Assembly (NCBI GenBank): GCA_036501025.1
Contig: DASYBB010000106.1
Location: 1-64,000, forward strand
From: DASUBV01 sp036501025
Lineage (GTDB): Bacteria > Actinomycetota > Actinomycetes > Streptosporangiales > Streptosporangiaceae
Direction of reading: 5' to 3'
Length of the DNA stretch: 64,000 nt
Of the stretch, positions 30,686 through 39,511 are shown piece after piece. Both the position numbers and the translations under genes were made by a program. The notes below the pieces were generated by a model. It was not told the DNA's origin. It searched no databases and worked only from the letters and a program-made list of their open reading frames with translations. The stretch's first letter is position 1. Each line of letters opens with the position of its first letter.

Positions 30686-31647
30686 CGGGTCACCTCGGCG
30701 AGCAGCCGGTCCCAGTCGGCCAGGAACCGGCCCAGGCCGTAGCGGCCCAGCGCTGCCTCCCGCGCGCGGGCGCCCAGCTCAGCGCCCTCCGCGGGGTCGG
30801 CGATGAGCCGCCGGACGGCGTCCCGCAGGCCGCCGCGCCGCGTCGAGACGATCCCGGCCCCCGGCGGCACGGCCTCGGTCACCTCCGTGGCGGCCACGGC
30901 CACCACCGGCATGCCCAGGTGCATCGCCTCGATCAGGGACAGTCCGAGCGAGGTCCAGCGGAAGGGATGCAGGTACACCCGCCGCCGGGCCAGCTCTGCG
31001 TGCATCGCGGCCTGCGGGAGGTCCTCGACGCCGCGGACCGCGCCCGGCGGCGTGCGCAGCCGCCCCGGCAGGTCCGCGACGCCCATCCCGAACACGTCCA
31101 GCCCGGCGTGCTCGGCGAAGAACGGCAGGAGGTCCGTGCCGGTGTACCGGCCACGCCGGCCCGGCTCGTTGATCACGACCCCGGCCCGGGCAATCTCGCC
31201 GGTCCACATCGGCCCCGGGTCGGCCACGCCGTGCTCGATGACGGAGACCGGCGTCGCTCCTGAGTCCCAGAACAGCTCGTTGAAGTGGGTGACGTGCACC
31301 AGGTGCAGGTCCCGCCGGCCCGCTACCGGGTGCCGGGTCTGCGGCACGTCACCCCACGGGGCGTCGTGCTCTAGGTAGACCGCGGGCAGGTCAGCGCCGG
31401 GCCGCCGGCCTGTGAGCTGCCAGGTCAGCTCCTCCTCGTGCGGCCGCTGCAGGATCACGACGTCGATGTCCTCATCCCGCAGCCGCCCGGACGGGACCTC
31501 GCGCGCTGCGGCGGGCCAGTCCCAGGTCCGGGCCCGGCCGCGGCCATCCGGCCCGCGATCCGGCAGCACGGGCAGCAGGTAGGCGTGCCGTCCCTGGACG
31601 AACGACGTGGTCCAGGAGCCGTGCACGTGCCACAGGAGCACTCTCAT
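30682..31647 (-). CDS. GT-B glycosyltransferase (GT1/4-like)
   Basis: A 321-aa protein beginning MRVLLWHVHGSWTTSFVQG. The C-terminal donor-binding half has RVYLHPFRWTSLGLSLIEAM and GMPVVAVAATEVTEAVP (about residues 225-265), the E-x7-E-like region of GT4 enzymes. Middle blocks include YLEHDAPWGDVPQTRHP and SVIEHGV. It is shorter than most GT4 proteins (about 370 aa). It overlaps both operon neighbours by 4 bp. The sugar donor is unknown. Confidence 0.8.
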   Translation of the reverse strand: MRVLLWHVHGSWTTSFVQGRHAYLLPVLPDRGPDGRGRARTWDWPAAAREVPSGRLRDEDIDVVILQRPHEEELTWQLTGRRPGADLPAVYLEHDAPWGDVPQTRHPVAGRRDLHLVHVTHFNELFWDSGATPVSVIEHGVADPGPMWTGEIARAGVVINEPGRRGRYTGTDLLPFFAEHAGLDVFGMGVADLPGRLRTPPGAVRGVEDLPQAAMHAELARRRVYLHPFRWTSLGLSLIEAMHLGMPVVAVAATEVTEAVPPGAGIVSTRRGGLRDAVRRLIADPAEGAELGARAREAALGRYGLGRFLADWDRLLAEVTR

Positions 31648-32723
31648 GCCGGAATCCCGGAGACCGGGGCCGGGCGGCCGGCCTCGGCCGTCAGCTGATC
31701 GAGCGCATCGCACGCCTGCTGCGCCGTGACGCCGGCCAGGCAGGGATGACCGGGCACTGGGCAAGTCACGGCGCGACTGCCGCGGCAGGGCGCCGACTGG
31801 TCGCCCAGGAGCACGTGCGGGACGCGGTACGGCGCCCAGCGCGCCGCCGGCACGACGGGCGCGAACAGCGAGACGACCGGCGTCCCGACGGCGGCGGCCA
31901 GGTGAGCAACGCCCGTGTTGGCCACGATGACCGCGTCCGCGCCGGCCAGGACGGCCGCGAGCTGGGCCAGGCCGGTGGCGCCGGCCAGGTCCGCGACGGG
32001 CGCGGCATGTGCCGGGCCGCGGCCGGCCGGGAGGCCGGCGGCAGCGGCCGCGGTCAGGCCCCGCTCGTCCCGGCCGCCGGTCAGCACCGCCCTGCGGCCG
32101 CGGCGGCCCAGCTCGGCGACCGTCTCGGCCCAGCGCCGGGCCGGCCACCGCCGGGCCGGCGCAGTAGCGCCCGGATGCAGCACGACATAGGGCGCCCGGC
32201 CGGTAAGCCGGCCCACGGGGGGCAGCGGCCCGCGGACCGCGAGCCGGCCGTCGTCGCCGGCCGGCAGGCGGAAGCCGGCCGCGGCCGCCAGCGCCAGCCC
32301 GCGCTCGGCCTCGGGGACGTCGGCGTCCAGACGGTGCCGGACGTCCAGCAGCGAGCCGGGGTAGTCGGCGCTGATGGCGGCGATCCTGGGTATCCCGGCC
32401 AGCCGGAGCAGCAGCGCCGTCGGCAGCGGCGACTGGTGGAATGACGTCAGGATGATCGCGTCGGTGAAGCGGCCGCCGGCCAGCCGGCCGGTGAGCCGGG
32501 CCACGTCGTCCCCGTCCACGGGGGGCGGCTCAAGGTCGATCCACGGCGCCCGCCAGGTCAGCACGTCGCCGACGGCGGGCAGCAGCCGGGCCGCCGCCGC
32601 GCCGCGGGGCCCGGCCAGCACAGTCACGTGATCGCAGGCCGCGGCGACCGCTCGGATGGCCGGCCCGGCCAGCAGCATGTCGCCGGCATTGTCGAGCCGG
32701 ACGACCAGGCCCCGGCGGCTCAC
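31644..32723 (-). CDS. Second family 9 (heptosyltransferase-like) glycosyltransferase
   Basis: A 359-aa GT9 protein: RRGLVVRLDNAGDMLLAGPA at the N-terminus (the D-x-GD loop), YVVLHPGATAPARRWPARR (about residues 176-194) and VIVANTGVAHLAAAVGTPVV (about 265-285). The GTG at 32723 was preferred to the ATG at 32744 because it overlaps the preceding stop by 4 bp (GTGA), the rule in this operon. Two different GT9 enzymes in one operon suggest at least two heptose (or similar) residues in the product. Confidence 0.87.
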   Translation of the reverse strand: MSRRGLVVRLDNAGDMLLAGPAIRAVAAACDHVTVLAGPRGAAAARLLPAVGDVLTWRAPWIDLEPPPVDGDDVARLTGRLAGGRFTDAIILTSFHQSPLPTALLLRLAGIPRIAAISADYPGSLLDVRHRLDADVPEAERGLALAAAAGFRLPAGDDGRLAVRGPLPPVGRLTGRAPYVVLHPGATAPARRWPARRWAETVAELGRRGRRAVLTGGRDERGLTAAAAAGLPAGRGPAHAAPVADLAGATGLAQLAAVLAGADAVIVANTGVAHLAAAVGTPVVSLFAPVVPAARWAPYRVPHVLLGDQSAPCRGSRAVTCPVPGHPCLAGVTAQQACDALDQLTAEAGRPAPVSGIPA

Positions 32724-34258
32724 TCCGGCCCGCCCGCCGGCCACACGGGGCCAGGCCGCCGGACTCCGGCCGCCATGGCCGCCGCCGCCGCGACGTCCGG
32801 CGCGGCCCGGACTCCGGACCGCTCGGCCGGCCGGGTGGCAGGGGCGGGAACCAGGAACCCGCGGGCGCCCGCCCGCCGCGCCGCCTGCACGTCAGCGCCG
32901 ATATCGCCGATCACCGCGATCTCGTGGGCGGCGATCCCGAGCTCGGCAGCGGCCCAGTACACCATGCCGGGCGCGGGCTTGCGGCATGAGCACTGATCGC
33001 TTTCAGCGTGCGGGCAGACCAGCACCACGTCGAGCGGCCCGAGCAGCTCGGCGAGGCGGGCATTGACCGCATCCGCCTCCGCCCGGCTGAGCAGCCCCCT
33101 GGCAATGCCCGACTGGTTGGTGATCAGCCCGACCCGGAGGCCGTGCCCGCGGGCCAGGCCCACCGCCGCCCGGGCGCCGGGCACCAGGGCGACCAGCGCC
33201 GGGTCGCCGTTGTAGGGAACGTCCTCGATGAGCGTGCCGTCCCGGTCGAACAAGACCGCCTTCGCCGGCGGCGGCCAGGGCCGGGCATGCCGGGCGGCGC
33301 GCCGGCCGCGCAGCCGGTGCCAGCACGCCGCCTCGGGGATGACCAGGCTCGTCGCGACCATCGTGGCCACCTCGCGGAGTGTCTTCGGGCCCGGCGCGAT
33401 CCTGGCGGCGGCGAACTCGGCCGTTCCGGCCAGCGCGACCGCCGCGGCGCCGGCCGCGGCCCGCGGCCGGCCGGCCGCGGCCAGGCCGGCGGCGGCCGCG
33501 GCGGCCGCCGTGATCAGCGCGTGGCGGCGGATGCGGCCGCGGCTGGCCCCGGCGCGGACCCGCCAGCCCGGTCCGTGCAGGGCCGTCATCAGCGCGTCGT
33601 CGGCGTTGCCGGCCTGGACGCGGACGCTGGCCCAGGGCGATGCCGGCCGGACCGGGTGAATGGTCTCCCGCTGCCCGGCCCGCAGCTCCCAGCCATCATC
33701 GAGCAGCCGCAGCGCGAGGTCGGCGTCCTCCCGGAAGGCCCGCGGGAAGCGCTCGTCGAAGCCGCCCGAATCAGCCAGCGCCGCGCGCCGGTAGGCCATG
33801 TCGGCGGTGACCCACCGCGCGCCGGCCAGGCCCATGGTGCCCCGCTCCCAGTCGGTGGGCGCGCGTCCCGGCGGCTCCGGCACGATGATCCGGCCCTGCA
33901 CTCCGGCCACCCGGGCCGGCTGACCGAAAAGGTCGCCTGCCAAGTGCTGCCGCCACGACGGCATGACCGTGACGTCGTCATCAAGGAACGCCACCCACTC
34001 GGTCCGCGTGGCCCGCCACCCCGCGTTGCGCGCGGCAGCCGGGCCGGCCCCGCCGGTGGCGACGACCCTGAGCGGCAGGCCCGCCGACGTCGGCAGGTCC
34101 GTGCCCGGGCGCCCCGGCCGGTCGTCGACCAGCACGACCGAGGCGGGCGCGGGTCCCGGCGCCTCGGCCAGCGCCGCGAGGCACCGGGTCAGGGAGGCGC
34201 GGGCCAGCGTCGGGATGACGACCGAGTAGGAGGTGGCTGTTCCGCAGGGCCCGGTCAT
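32720..34258 (-). CDS. Fusion of GT2 glycosyltransferase and GmhB-type heptose-bisphosphate phosphatase
   Basis: A 512-aa two-domain protein. Residues 1-240 are a GT2 domain: YSVVIPTLARASLTRCLAAL, AFLDDDVTVMPSW (about 92-104) and FREDADLALRLLDDG. A hydrophobic Ala-rich segment (about 248-285) follows. Residues 335-512 are a HAD phosphatase of the histidinol/GmhB type: LFDRDGTLIEDVPYNGDP (motif I), TNQSGIARG (motif II), a zinc-binding CPHAESDQCSCRKPAPGM and GDIGADVQAARRAGA. GmhB removes the 7-phosphate of heptose 1,7-bisphosphate before nucleotide activation. Fusion to a glycosyltransferase is unusual. It overlaps both neighbours by 4 bp. Confidence 0.88.
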   Translation of the reverse strand: MTGPCGTATSYSVVIPTLARASLTRCLAALAEAPGPAPASVVLVDDRPGRPGTDLPTSAGLPLRVVATGGAGPAAARNAGWRATRTEWVAFLDDDVTVMPSWRQHLAGDLFGQPARVAGVQGRIIVPEPPGRAPTDWERGTMGLAGARWVTADMAYRRAALADSGGFDERFPRAFREDADLALRLLDDGWELRAGQRETIHPVRPASPWASVRVQAGNADDALMTALHGPGWRVRAGASRGRIRRHALITAAAAAAAGLAAAGRPRAAAGAAAVALAGTAEFAAARIAPGPKTLREVATMVATSLVIPEAACWHRLRGRRAARHARPWPPPAKAVLFDRDGTLIEDVPYNGDPALVALVPGARAAVGLARGHGLRVGLITNQSGIARGLLSRAEADAVNARLAELLGPLDVVLVCPHAESDQCSCRKPAPGMVYWAAAELGIAAHEIAVIGDIGADVQAARRAGARGFLVPAPATRPAERSGVRAAPDVAAAAAMAAGVRRPGPVWPAGGPE

Positions 34259-35880
34259 GGCCGCCGGACCGCGAACGGGCCGATGGCGAGGAGATCAACC
34301 GGCGTTGAGCCGAAGCACTCCAGGGCGTCGCGGATGTCATCCACCATCGGCCGCCCGGCCGTGTTGAGGCTGGTATTGATCAGCACGGGCAGGCCGGTCC
34401 GCTGCTCGAAGGCCGTGAGCAGCGCGGCGGTCAGCGGCTGGGCCGCCGGGTCGACCGTCTGCACCCGGGCGGTCCCGTCCACGTGCACGGCGGCCGGGAT
34501 GCGGTCCTGCCAGGCGGGGGCCACCTCGTGGACGAACAGCATGTACGGGCTCGGCAGCGGGCCGCCGGCGAAGATGGCGGCGGCCCGGTCGGCCAGCACC
34601 ATGGGCGCGACCGGCCGGAACTGCTCGCGTCCCTTGACGTCATTGAGCCGGGCCAGGTTGGCGCGCCGGCCCGGGTGGGCGAGCAGCGACCGGTGGCCGA
34701 GGGCCCGCGGCCCGTACTCGCTGCGGCCCTGGAACCAGGCGACCACGCCGTCGCCGGCCAGCACCTCGGCGGCCGCGGCGGCGACGTCGGGCGGCCGCTC
34801 GAACGGCACCCGGGCGGTGCGCAGCGCCGACTCGACCTGCTCATCGGTGAAGCCGCGGCCCAGGCCGGCGTCGGTCATCGCCCAGCGCGGCTCGGCAGCC
34901 TCGGCGGCCAGGTGCAGGGCAGCACCGAGCGCCGTGCCGGCGTCGCCCGCGGCGGGCTGGACCCAGACGGTCTCGAACGGCCCGCGCCGGGCCAGCACGC
35001 TGTTGGCCACGCAGTTCAGGGCCGTCCCCCCGGCCATGGCCAGCACCGTGTCGCCGGCCTGGCCATGTAGCCAGCGGGCCAGGTCCAGCAGCACCTCCTC
35101 CAGCCGACGCTGGACGCTGGCGGCCAGATCCGCGTGCTGCGCGGTCCACGGCTCGCCCGGTTCCCGGCGCGGGGCCAGGGCCGCCCAGTCGACCGGGTCG
35201 GTGCGGAAGCCGCCGCCGTCCGCGGCCACCTTCTCCCGGACCTGGTCCAGGAACCGCGGCTTGCCGTAGGACGCGAGCGCCATGACCTTGTACTCGTCGC
35301 TGGACCGCAGGAACCCCAGGTGCTCGGTCAGGTTCTCGTACATCAGGCCCAGCGAGTGGGGCAGCGCCTGGCCGCTGAGCTTCTCCAGGACGCCGGCCCG
35401 GTACCGGCCCGCCAGGAAGGAGTCCTGCTCGCCGCGGCCGTCGCAGACGAGCACGGCGCACTGCGCCGGCCCGGCTGCGAGGCCGGCCGAGGCGGCGTGC
35501 GCGACGTGATGCGGCACGAACCGGGCCCGGCCGGTGTCCAGGCCCGGCAGTTCCCCGGCCAGGAACGCGGGCGCCTGCTCGGCGTAGGTGACCCGCAGGT
35601 GGTCCCACGGGTCGTCCAGGCCCATCTCGCCGGCCGGCCGGGCCAGCGACGGGTCGAAGGAGAACCCGACGAGGTCGATGTCGGCGGGGCGCAGGCCCGC
35701 GTGCTCCAGGCACCACCGGGCGGCCTGCGCGGGCTGCTCCCAGGCCGAGAACGGGACCGGGCGCTTGCCGTGCTTGCGGCGGCTGAACCGCTCTTCCTCC
35801 GCCGCTGCGACGACCTGGCCGTCAATGACCAGAGCCGCCGCGGGGTCGTGGAAGACCGAGTTAATCCCGAGTATGCGCAC
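34255..35880 (-). CDS. O-carbamoyltransferase, NodU/CmcH family
   Basis: A 541-aa carbamoyltransferase that moves the carbamoyl group of carbamoyl phosphate through carbamoyl-AMP to a sugar or other hydroxyl. The N-terminal ASKHA-like part has LGINSVFHDPAAALVIDGQ and EEERFSRRKHGK, then HHVAHAASA and GGTALNCVANS. The C-terminal YrdC-like part has FQGRSEYGPRALGHRSLLA, KGREQFRPVAPMVLAD and LINTSLNTAGRPMVDDI. The GTG at 35880 is the family start. It is the first gene of the minus-strand operon; the divergent promoter region (35881-36085) is relatively AT-rich. The likely acceptor is a sugar of this cluster, for example a heptose. Confidence 0.9.
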   Translation of the reverse strand: MRILGINSVFHDPAAALVIDGQVVAAAEEERFSRRKHGKRPVPFSAWEQPAQAARWCLEHAGLRPADIDLVGFSFDPSLARPAGEMGLDDPWDHLRVTYAEQAPAFLAGELPGLDTGRARFVPHHVAHAASAGLAAGPAQCAVLVCDGRGEQDSFLAGRYRAGVLEKLSGQALPHSLGLMYENLTEHLGFLRSSDEYKVMALASYGKPRFLDQVREKVAADGGGFRTDPVDWAALAPRREPGEPWTAQHADLAASVQRRLEEVLLDLARWLHGQAGDTVLAMAGGTALNCVANSVLARRGPFETVWVQPAAGDAGTALGAALHLAAEAAEPRWAMTDAGLGRGFTDEQVESALRTARVPFERPPDVAAAAAEVLAGDGVVAWFQGRSEYGPRALGHRSLLAHPGRRANLARLNDVKGREQFRPVAPMVLADRAAAIFAGGPLPSPYMLFVHEVAPAWQDRIPAAVHVDGTARVQTVDPAAQPLTAALLTAFEQRTGLPVLINTSLNTAGRPMVDDIRDALECFGSTPVDLLAIGPFAVRRP

Positions 35881-36085
35881 CCCTTTGTCCCGTCTGCTCG
35901 ATGCGTGCCGGCGAGGGCGCCCACTCCCCGCCGGCAAGGGCCTCAAACACCGGGCTCCGCCCGGCTGCGCTGCGTGATGGTCCGAGGAGTGCCCGCCGAG
36001 GCTTTCGCACCTTTTATCTCGATGTTTTAGTTTCTCGGCGCTGGTCAGAGACAGGCGCCACGCGTAACCGACCTGAGGGGGCACT

Positions 36086-37351
36086 GTGCGGATCGACATG
36101 GTTTCGGAACACGCCAGCCCGCTCGCGACACTCGGCGGCGCCGACGCCGGCGGCCAGAACGTGCACGTCGCCGCCCTGGCGATGGCACTGGGACGCTGCG
36201 GTCATGACGTCCGGGTCTACACCCGGCGCGACGACCCCGGGCGGCCGGACTCGGTCAGGCTGGGTGCGGGCGTCACCGTCGAGCATGTCCGGGCTGGCCC
36301 CGTCCGCCCGCTGCCCAAGGATGCGCTGCTGGAGCACATGCCGGCCTTCGCGGACCGGCTGGCCCGGCGCTGGTCTGATGAGCCGCCGGACGTCGCGCAC
36401 GCGCACTTCTGGATGAGCGGCCTGGCCGCGGTGACCGCGGCCGCGGCGGCGGGCGGCGTCCCGGTCGTCCAGACCTTTCACGCACTGGGCAGCGTCAAGC
36501 GCCGCTGCCAGCCCGGCTCCGACACCAGTCCGCCCGAGCGGGTCAGCGTCGAGCGGGCCGTCGGGCGGCGCGCGGACGCGGTCATCGCCACGTGCACCGA
36601 CGAGGTCCGGGAGCTCGCCGCCTACGGCATCCCGGCCAGCCGGATCTACGTCGTGCCCTGCGGCGTGGACACCGCCCATTTCGGGCCGCCCGCCGCGGGC
36701 TGGCGCAGTCCGGACGGCGCCCGCCGGTGGTCGGGGGGCGCCTCGCGCATCGTGACGATCGGCCGCCTGGTCCGCCGCAAGGGCGTCGACACCGTCATCG
36801 CGGCGCTGGCCGGCGTACCGGGTGCCGAGCTGATCGTCGCCGGCGGCCCGGCTGCCGGGCAGCTGGCCGGCGATGCCGAGGCTCAGCGGCTGCGCGGCGT
36901 CGCCGAGGCGCACGCCGTGGCCCGGCGGGTGCGGTTCACCGGCCAGGTGCCGCACCAGACCGTGCCCGCCCTCCTGCGCAGCGCCGACCTCGTCGTCTCC
37001 GACCCGTGGTACGAGCCGTTCGGCATCGTGCCGCTGGAGGCGATGGCCTGCGGCACCCCGGTCGTCGTGTCAGCCGTCGGCGGCCATCTCGACACGGTGG
37101 TCGACGGCCGGACCGGCCTGCTCGTGCCGCCCCGGAATCCGGCTGCGCTGGCCGGCGCGCTGCGGCGGCTGCTGGCCGATCCGGACCGCCGGGCCGCGAT
37201 GGGCGCGGCCGGCACCGAGCGGGCCCGGAGCCGTTACCGCTGGGGCCGGATCGCCGAGGAGACCCTCACCGTGTACGAGCGAGTCGCCGGCGCCCCCTCG
37301 CCGCTGGCCGCCGGCGCCGTCACCGCCACCCAGAAGGGAACGCGCTCATGA
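36086..37351 (+). CDS. Family 4 glycosyltransferase
   Basis: A 421-aa GT-B enzyme: DMVSEHASPLATLGGADAGG at the N-terminus (the GGADAGGQ loop resembles sucrose-phosphate synthase and MshA-type enzymes), HAHFWMSGL, VVPCGVDTAHF, IGRLVRRKGVDTVI (about residues 229-242), and YEPFGIVPLEAMACGTPVV (the EX7E motif, about 308-327). GAGGGGG lies before the GTG. It is the first gene of the plus-strand operon and overlaps the isomerase gene by 4 bp. Confidence 0.9.
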   Translation: MRIDMVSEHASPLATLGGADAGGQNVHVAALAMALGRCGHDVRVYTRRDDPGRPDSVRLGAGVTVEHVRAGPVRPLPKDALLEHMPAFADRLARRWSDEPPDVAHAHFWMSGLAAVTAAAAAGGVPVVQTFHALGSVKRRCQPGSDTSPPERVSVERAVGRRADAVIATCTDEVRELAAYGIPASRIYVVPCGVDTAHFGPPAAGWRSPDGARRWSGGASRIVTIGRLVRRKGVDTVIAALAGVPGAELIVAGGPAAGQLAGDAEAQRLRGVAEAHAVARRVRFTGQVPHQTVPALLRSADLVVSDPWYEPFGIVPLEAMACGTPVVVSAVGGHLDTVVDGRTGLLVPPRNPAALAGALRRLLADPDRRAAMGAAGTERARSRYRWGRIAEETLTVYERVAGAPSPLAAGAVTATQKGTRS

Positions 37352-37998
37352 CGCACCAGCACCTCGCCGCGCTGCAGGAGGCCCTGCTCCGGTTCGACGC
37401 CCTCGTGCCCCGGCTGGAGGCGTGGGGCGCAGTGGCAGCTGGCGTCCTGACCGCGGGCGGCCGGCTCCTGGCGTGCGGAAACGGAGGAAGCGCCGAGCAG
37501 GCCCAGCACCTGACCGCCGAGCTGGTCGGCCGCTACCAGGACGACCGGCCGGCCTTCGCCGCGCTGCCGCTGCACGCGGACGCCGCCGCGCTGACCGCGA
37601 TCGGGAACGACTACGGCGCCGATGAGATCTTCGCGCGGCAGGTCCGCGCGCACGGCCGGCGCGGCGACCTGCTGGTCTGCCTGTCCACTAGCGGATCCAG
37701 CCGCAATGTGGTCGCCGCCGCGGCGGCGGGGGCGCAGGCCGGCCTGATGACCTGGGCGCTGACCGGGCCGGGCCCGAACGCGCTGGCCGCGGCCTGCGCC
37801 GACGCCATCACCGTGGACGCGCCGGATACCTGCACCATCCAGGAGGTCCACCTGGCCGCCATCCACATCCTGTGCGCGGCGGTCGACGAGGTCGCCCTGA
37901 GGCCCGGCCAGCAGATAGCCGGGCTCGCCGGCGACCCGGGCGCCCGCCCGGCCGCGCCAACCCCCGCCGTCCTGCTGGCCGGACGGGCGGCGCGATGA
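37348..37998 (+). CDS. gmhA: Sedoheptulose-7-phosphate isomerase-like SIS protein
   Basis: A 216-aa SIS-domain isomerase. Motifs are LACGNGGSAEQAQHLTAELV (about residues 41-60), FAALPLHADAAALTAIGNDY (about 69-88), FARQV and LSTSGSSRNVVAAA (about 112-125), and a CTIQEVHLAAIHI helix (about 152-165). These are the GmhA blocks, including the QEVH metal and catalytic pair (E65- and H180-type residues of E. coli GmhA). GmhA converts sedoheptulose 7-phosphate to D-glycero-D-manno-heptose 7-phosphate. Its 4-bp overlap with the HldE-like gene supports this specific role over other SIS functions. Confidence 0.88.
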   Translation: MTHQHLAALQEALLRFDALVPRLEAWGAVAAGVLTAGGRLLACGNGGSAEQAQHLTAELVGRYQDDRPAFAALPLHADAAALTAIGNDYGADEIFARQVRAHGRRGDLLVCLSTSGSSRNVVAAAAAGAQAGLMTWALTGPGPNALAAACADAITVDAPDTCTIQEVHLAAIHILCAAVDEVALRPGQQIAGLAGDPGARPAAPTPAVLLAGRAAR

Positions 37999-39488
37999 CC
38001 CCCCGCGGCCCGCTGGTCGTGGTCGGGGACACGCTGCTGGACGTCGACATCGACGGCCCGGCGCGGCGGCTGAGCCCGGATGCTCCCGTGCCGGTGGTGG
38101 ACTGCCAGCAGCAGCGGTACCGGGCGGGCGGCGCGGGCCTGGCCGCGGTCCTGGCCGGGCCGGGCGTGATCCTCGTCACGGCACTCGGCGACGACCCGGC
38201 CGCTGACCGGCTGCGGGAGCTCCTGGGCCGGCACGTCGAGGTCCTCAGCCTGCCGCTGCACGGGGCCACCGCGTCCAAGGTCCGGATCCGGGCCTCGGGC
38301 CAGCCCGTCGTCCGGCTCGATAGCGGCGACGGCCGGGCCGCGCCGGGACCGGCCGGGCCGGGAATCCGGGAGGCGCTGGCTGGCGCCGGCGCGGTCCTGG
38401 TCTCGGACTACGGGCGCGGGGTCACTGCCCACCCGGGGCTGGCCGAGCTGCTCGCCGGCCTGCCGAGAACCGTCCCGGTCGTGTGGGATCCCCATCCTGC
38501 AGGTCAGCCCCCGGCCGCCACGGCGCGGCTGGTGACACCTAACCGCGCGGAGGCCAGGAGCCTGGCCGCCGCCTTCGGCGCCGAGGCCGGGCCGCCCGAG
38601 TCGGGCGGCCCGGCCGCCCAGGCGGCCCGGGACGCCGGCCGCCTGGCCCGGAGGTGGGGCACGGCGGTCGCGGTCACGCTGGGCGACGCCGGCGCGGTGC
38701 TGTCGTCGGGCGACGGCCTTCCGGTCGTGCTGCCCGCGCCGGAACTGCCGCCGGCCCTGGCCCTGGACAGCTGCGGAGCCGGGGACGCGTTCGCGGCGGC
38801 CGCCGCGCTGGCCCTGCAGTCCGGCGGCCTGCTGACTGACGCCGTGGCGGAGGCGGTGCGGGAGGCGACGGCGTTCGTCGGGCGAGGCGGCGCGGGCCGC
38901 GCCCCCGCCGCTGAGGACCCGGGCGGGCCTGACCTGGCGCCCCTCCTGTCGGTGCCCGCGTGGGCTGCGTCCCGGCCGGGCTGCGTCCCGACGTCACCCG
39001 CGGGCGCCGGGAACGGATGGGATGTCGTGGCGGGGGTGCGGGCTCGCGGCGGCCGGGTCGTGGCCACCGGCGGGTGCTTCGACCTGCTGCACGCCGGGCA
39101 TGTCAGCCTGCTGCGCGAGGCCCGGCGCCTCGGCGACTGCCTGATCGTGTGCCTGAACTCCGATTCCTCCGTCGCGGGCCTCAAGGGCCCGGGGCGGCCG
39201 CTGGTAGGCCAGGAGGACCGGGCTGCGGTCCTGGCCGCCCTGGCGCCCGTGGACGCGGTCATCATCTTTGACGAGCAGGCTCCGTCAGCGCTGCTCGAAC
39301 GCCTGCGCCCGGACCTGTGGGTCAAGGGCGGCGACTACGGCCACGCCGACCTCGCCGAGGCCGAGGTGGTGCGCCGGCACGGCGGCGAGGCCATGCTCCT
39401 GCCGTACCTCAGCCACCACTCAACCAGCCAGATCGTCGCGGCGGCGCGGAGCGCGCCGGGCTCCGCGCTTGCCATCCCGGCCGGATAG
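37995..39488 (+). CDS. hldE: Bifunctional heptose-7-phosphate kinase / heptose-1-phosphate nucleotidyltransferase
   Basis: A 497-aa two-domain enzyme. Residues 1-330 are a PfkB-type kinase: VVGDTLLDVDIDGPARRLSP, VSDYGRGVT (about residues 137-145) and the catalytic loop DSCGAGDAFAAAAALAL (about 257-273). Residues 350-490 are a cytidylyltransferase-fold domain: ATGGCFDLLHAGHVSLLREA (HxGH) and KGPGRPLVGQEDRAAVLAAL, followed by WVKGGDYGHADL. In Gram-negatives HldE phosphorylates heptose 7-phosphate at C1 and, after GmhB, adds AMP to give ADP-heptose. It overlaps gmhA by 4 bp. The nucleotide used here (ADP or other) is not known. Confidence 0.9.
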   Translation: MTPRGPLVVVGDTLLDVDIDGPARRLSPDAPVPVVDCQQQRYRAGGAGLAAVLAGPGVILVTALGDDPAADRLRELLGRHVEVLSLPLHGATASKVRIRASGQPVVRLDSGDGRAAPGPAGPGIREALAGAGAVLVSDYGRGVTAHPGLAELLAGLPRTVPVVWDPHPAGQPPAATARLVTPNRAEARSLAAAFGAEAGPPESGGPAAQAARDAGRLARRWGTAVAVTLGDAGAVLSSGDGLPVVLPAPELPPALALDSCGAGDAFAAAAALALQSGGLLTDAVAEAVREATAFVGRGGAGRAPAAEDPGGPDLAPLLSVPAWAASRPGCVPTSPAGAGNGWDVVAGVRARGGRVVATGGCFDLLHAGHVSLLREARRLGDCLIVCLNSDSSVAGLKGPGRPLVGQEDRAAVLAALAPVDAVIIFDEQAPSALLERLRPDLWVKGGDYGHADLAEAEVVRRHGGEAMLLPYLSHHSTSQIVAAARSAPGSALAIPAG

Positions 39489-39511
39489 CCCCGCCAGCGA
39501 AGGAGATCGTC

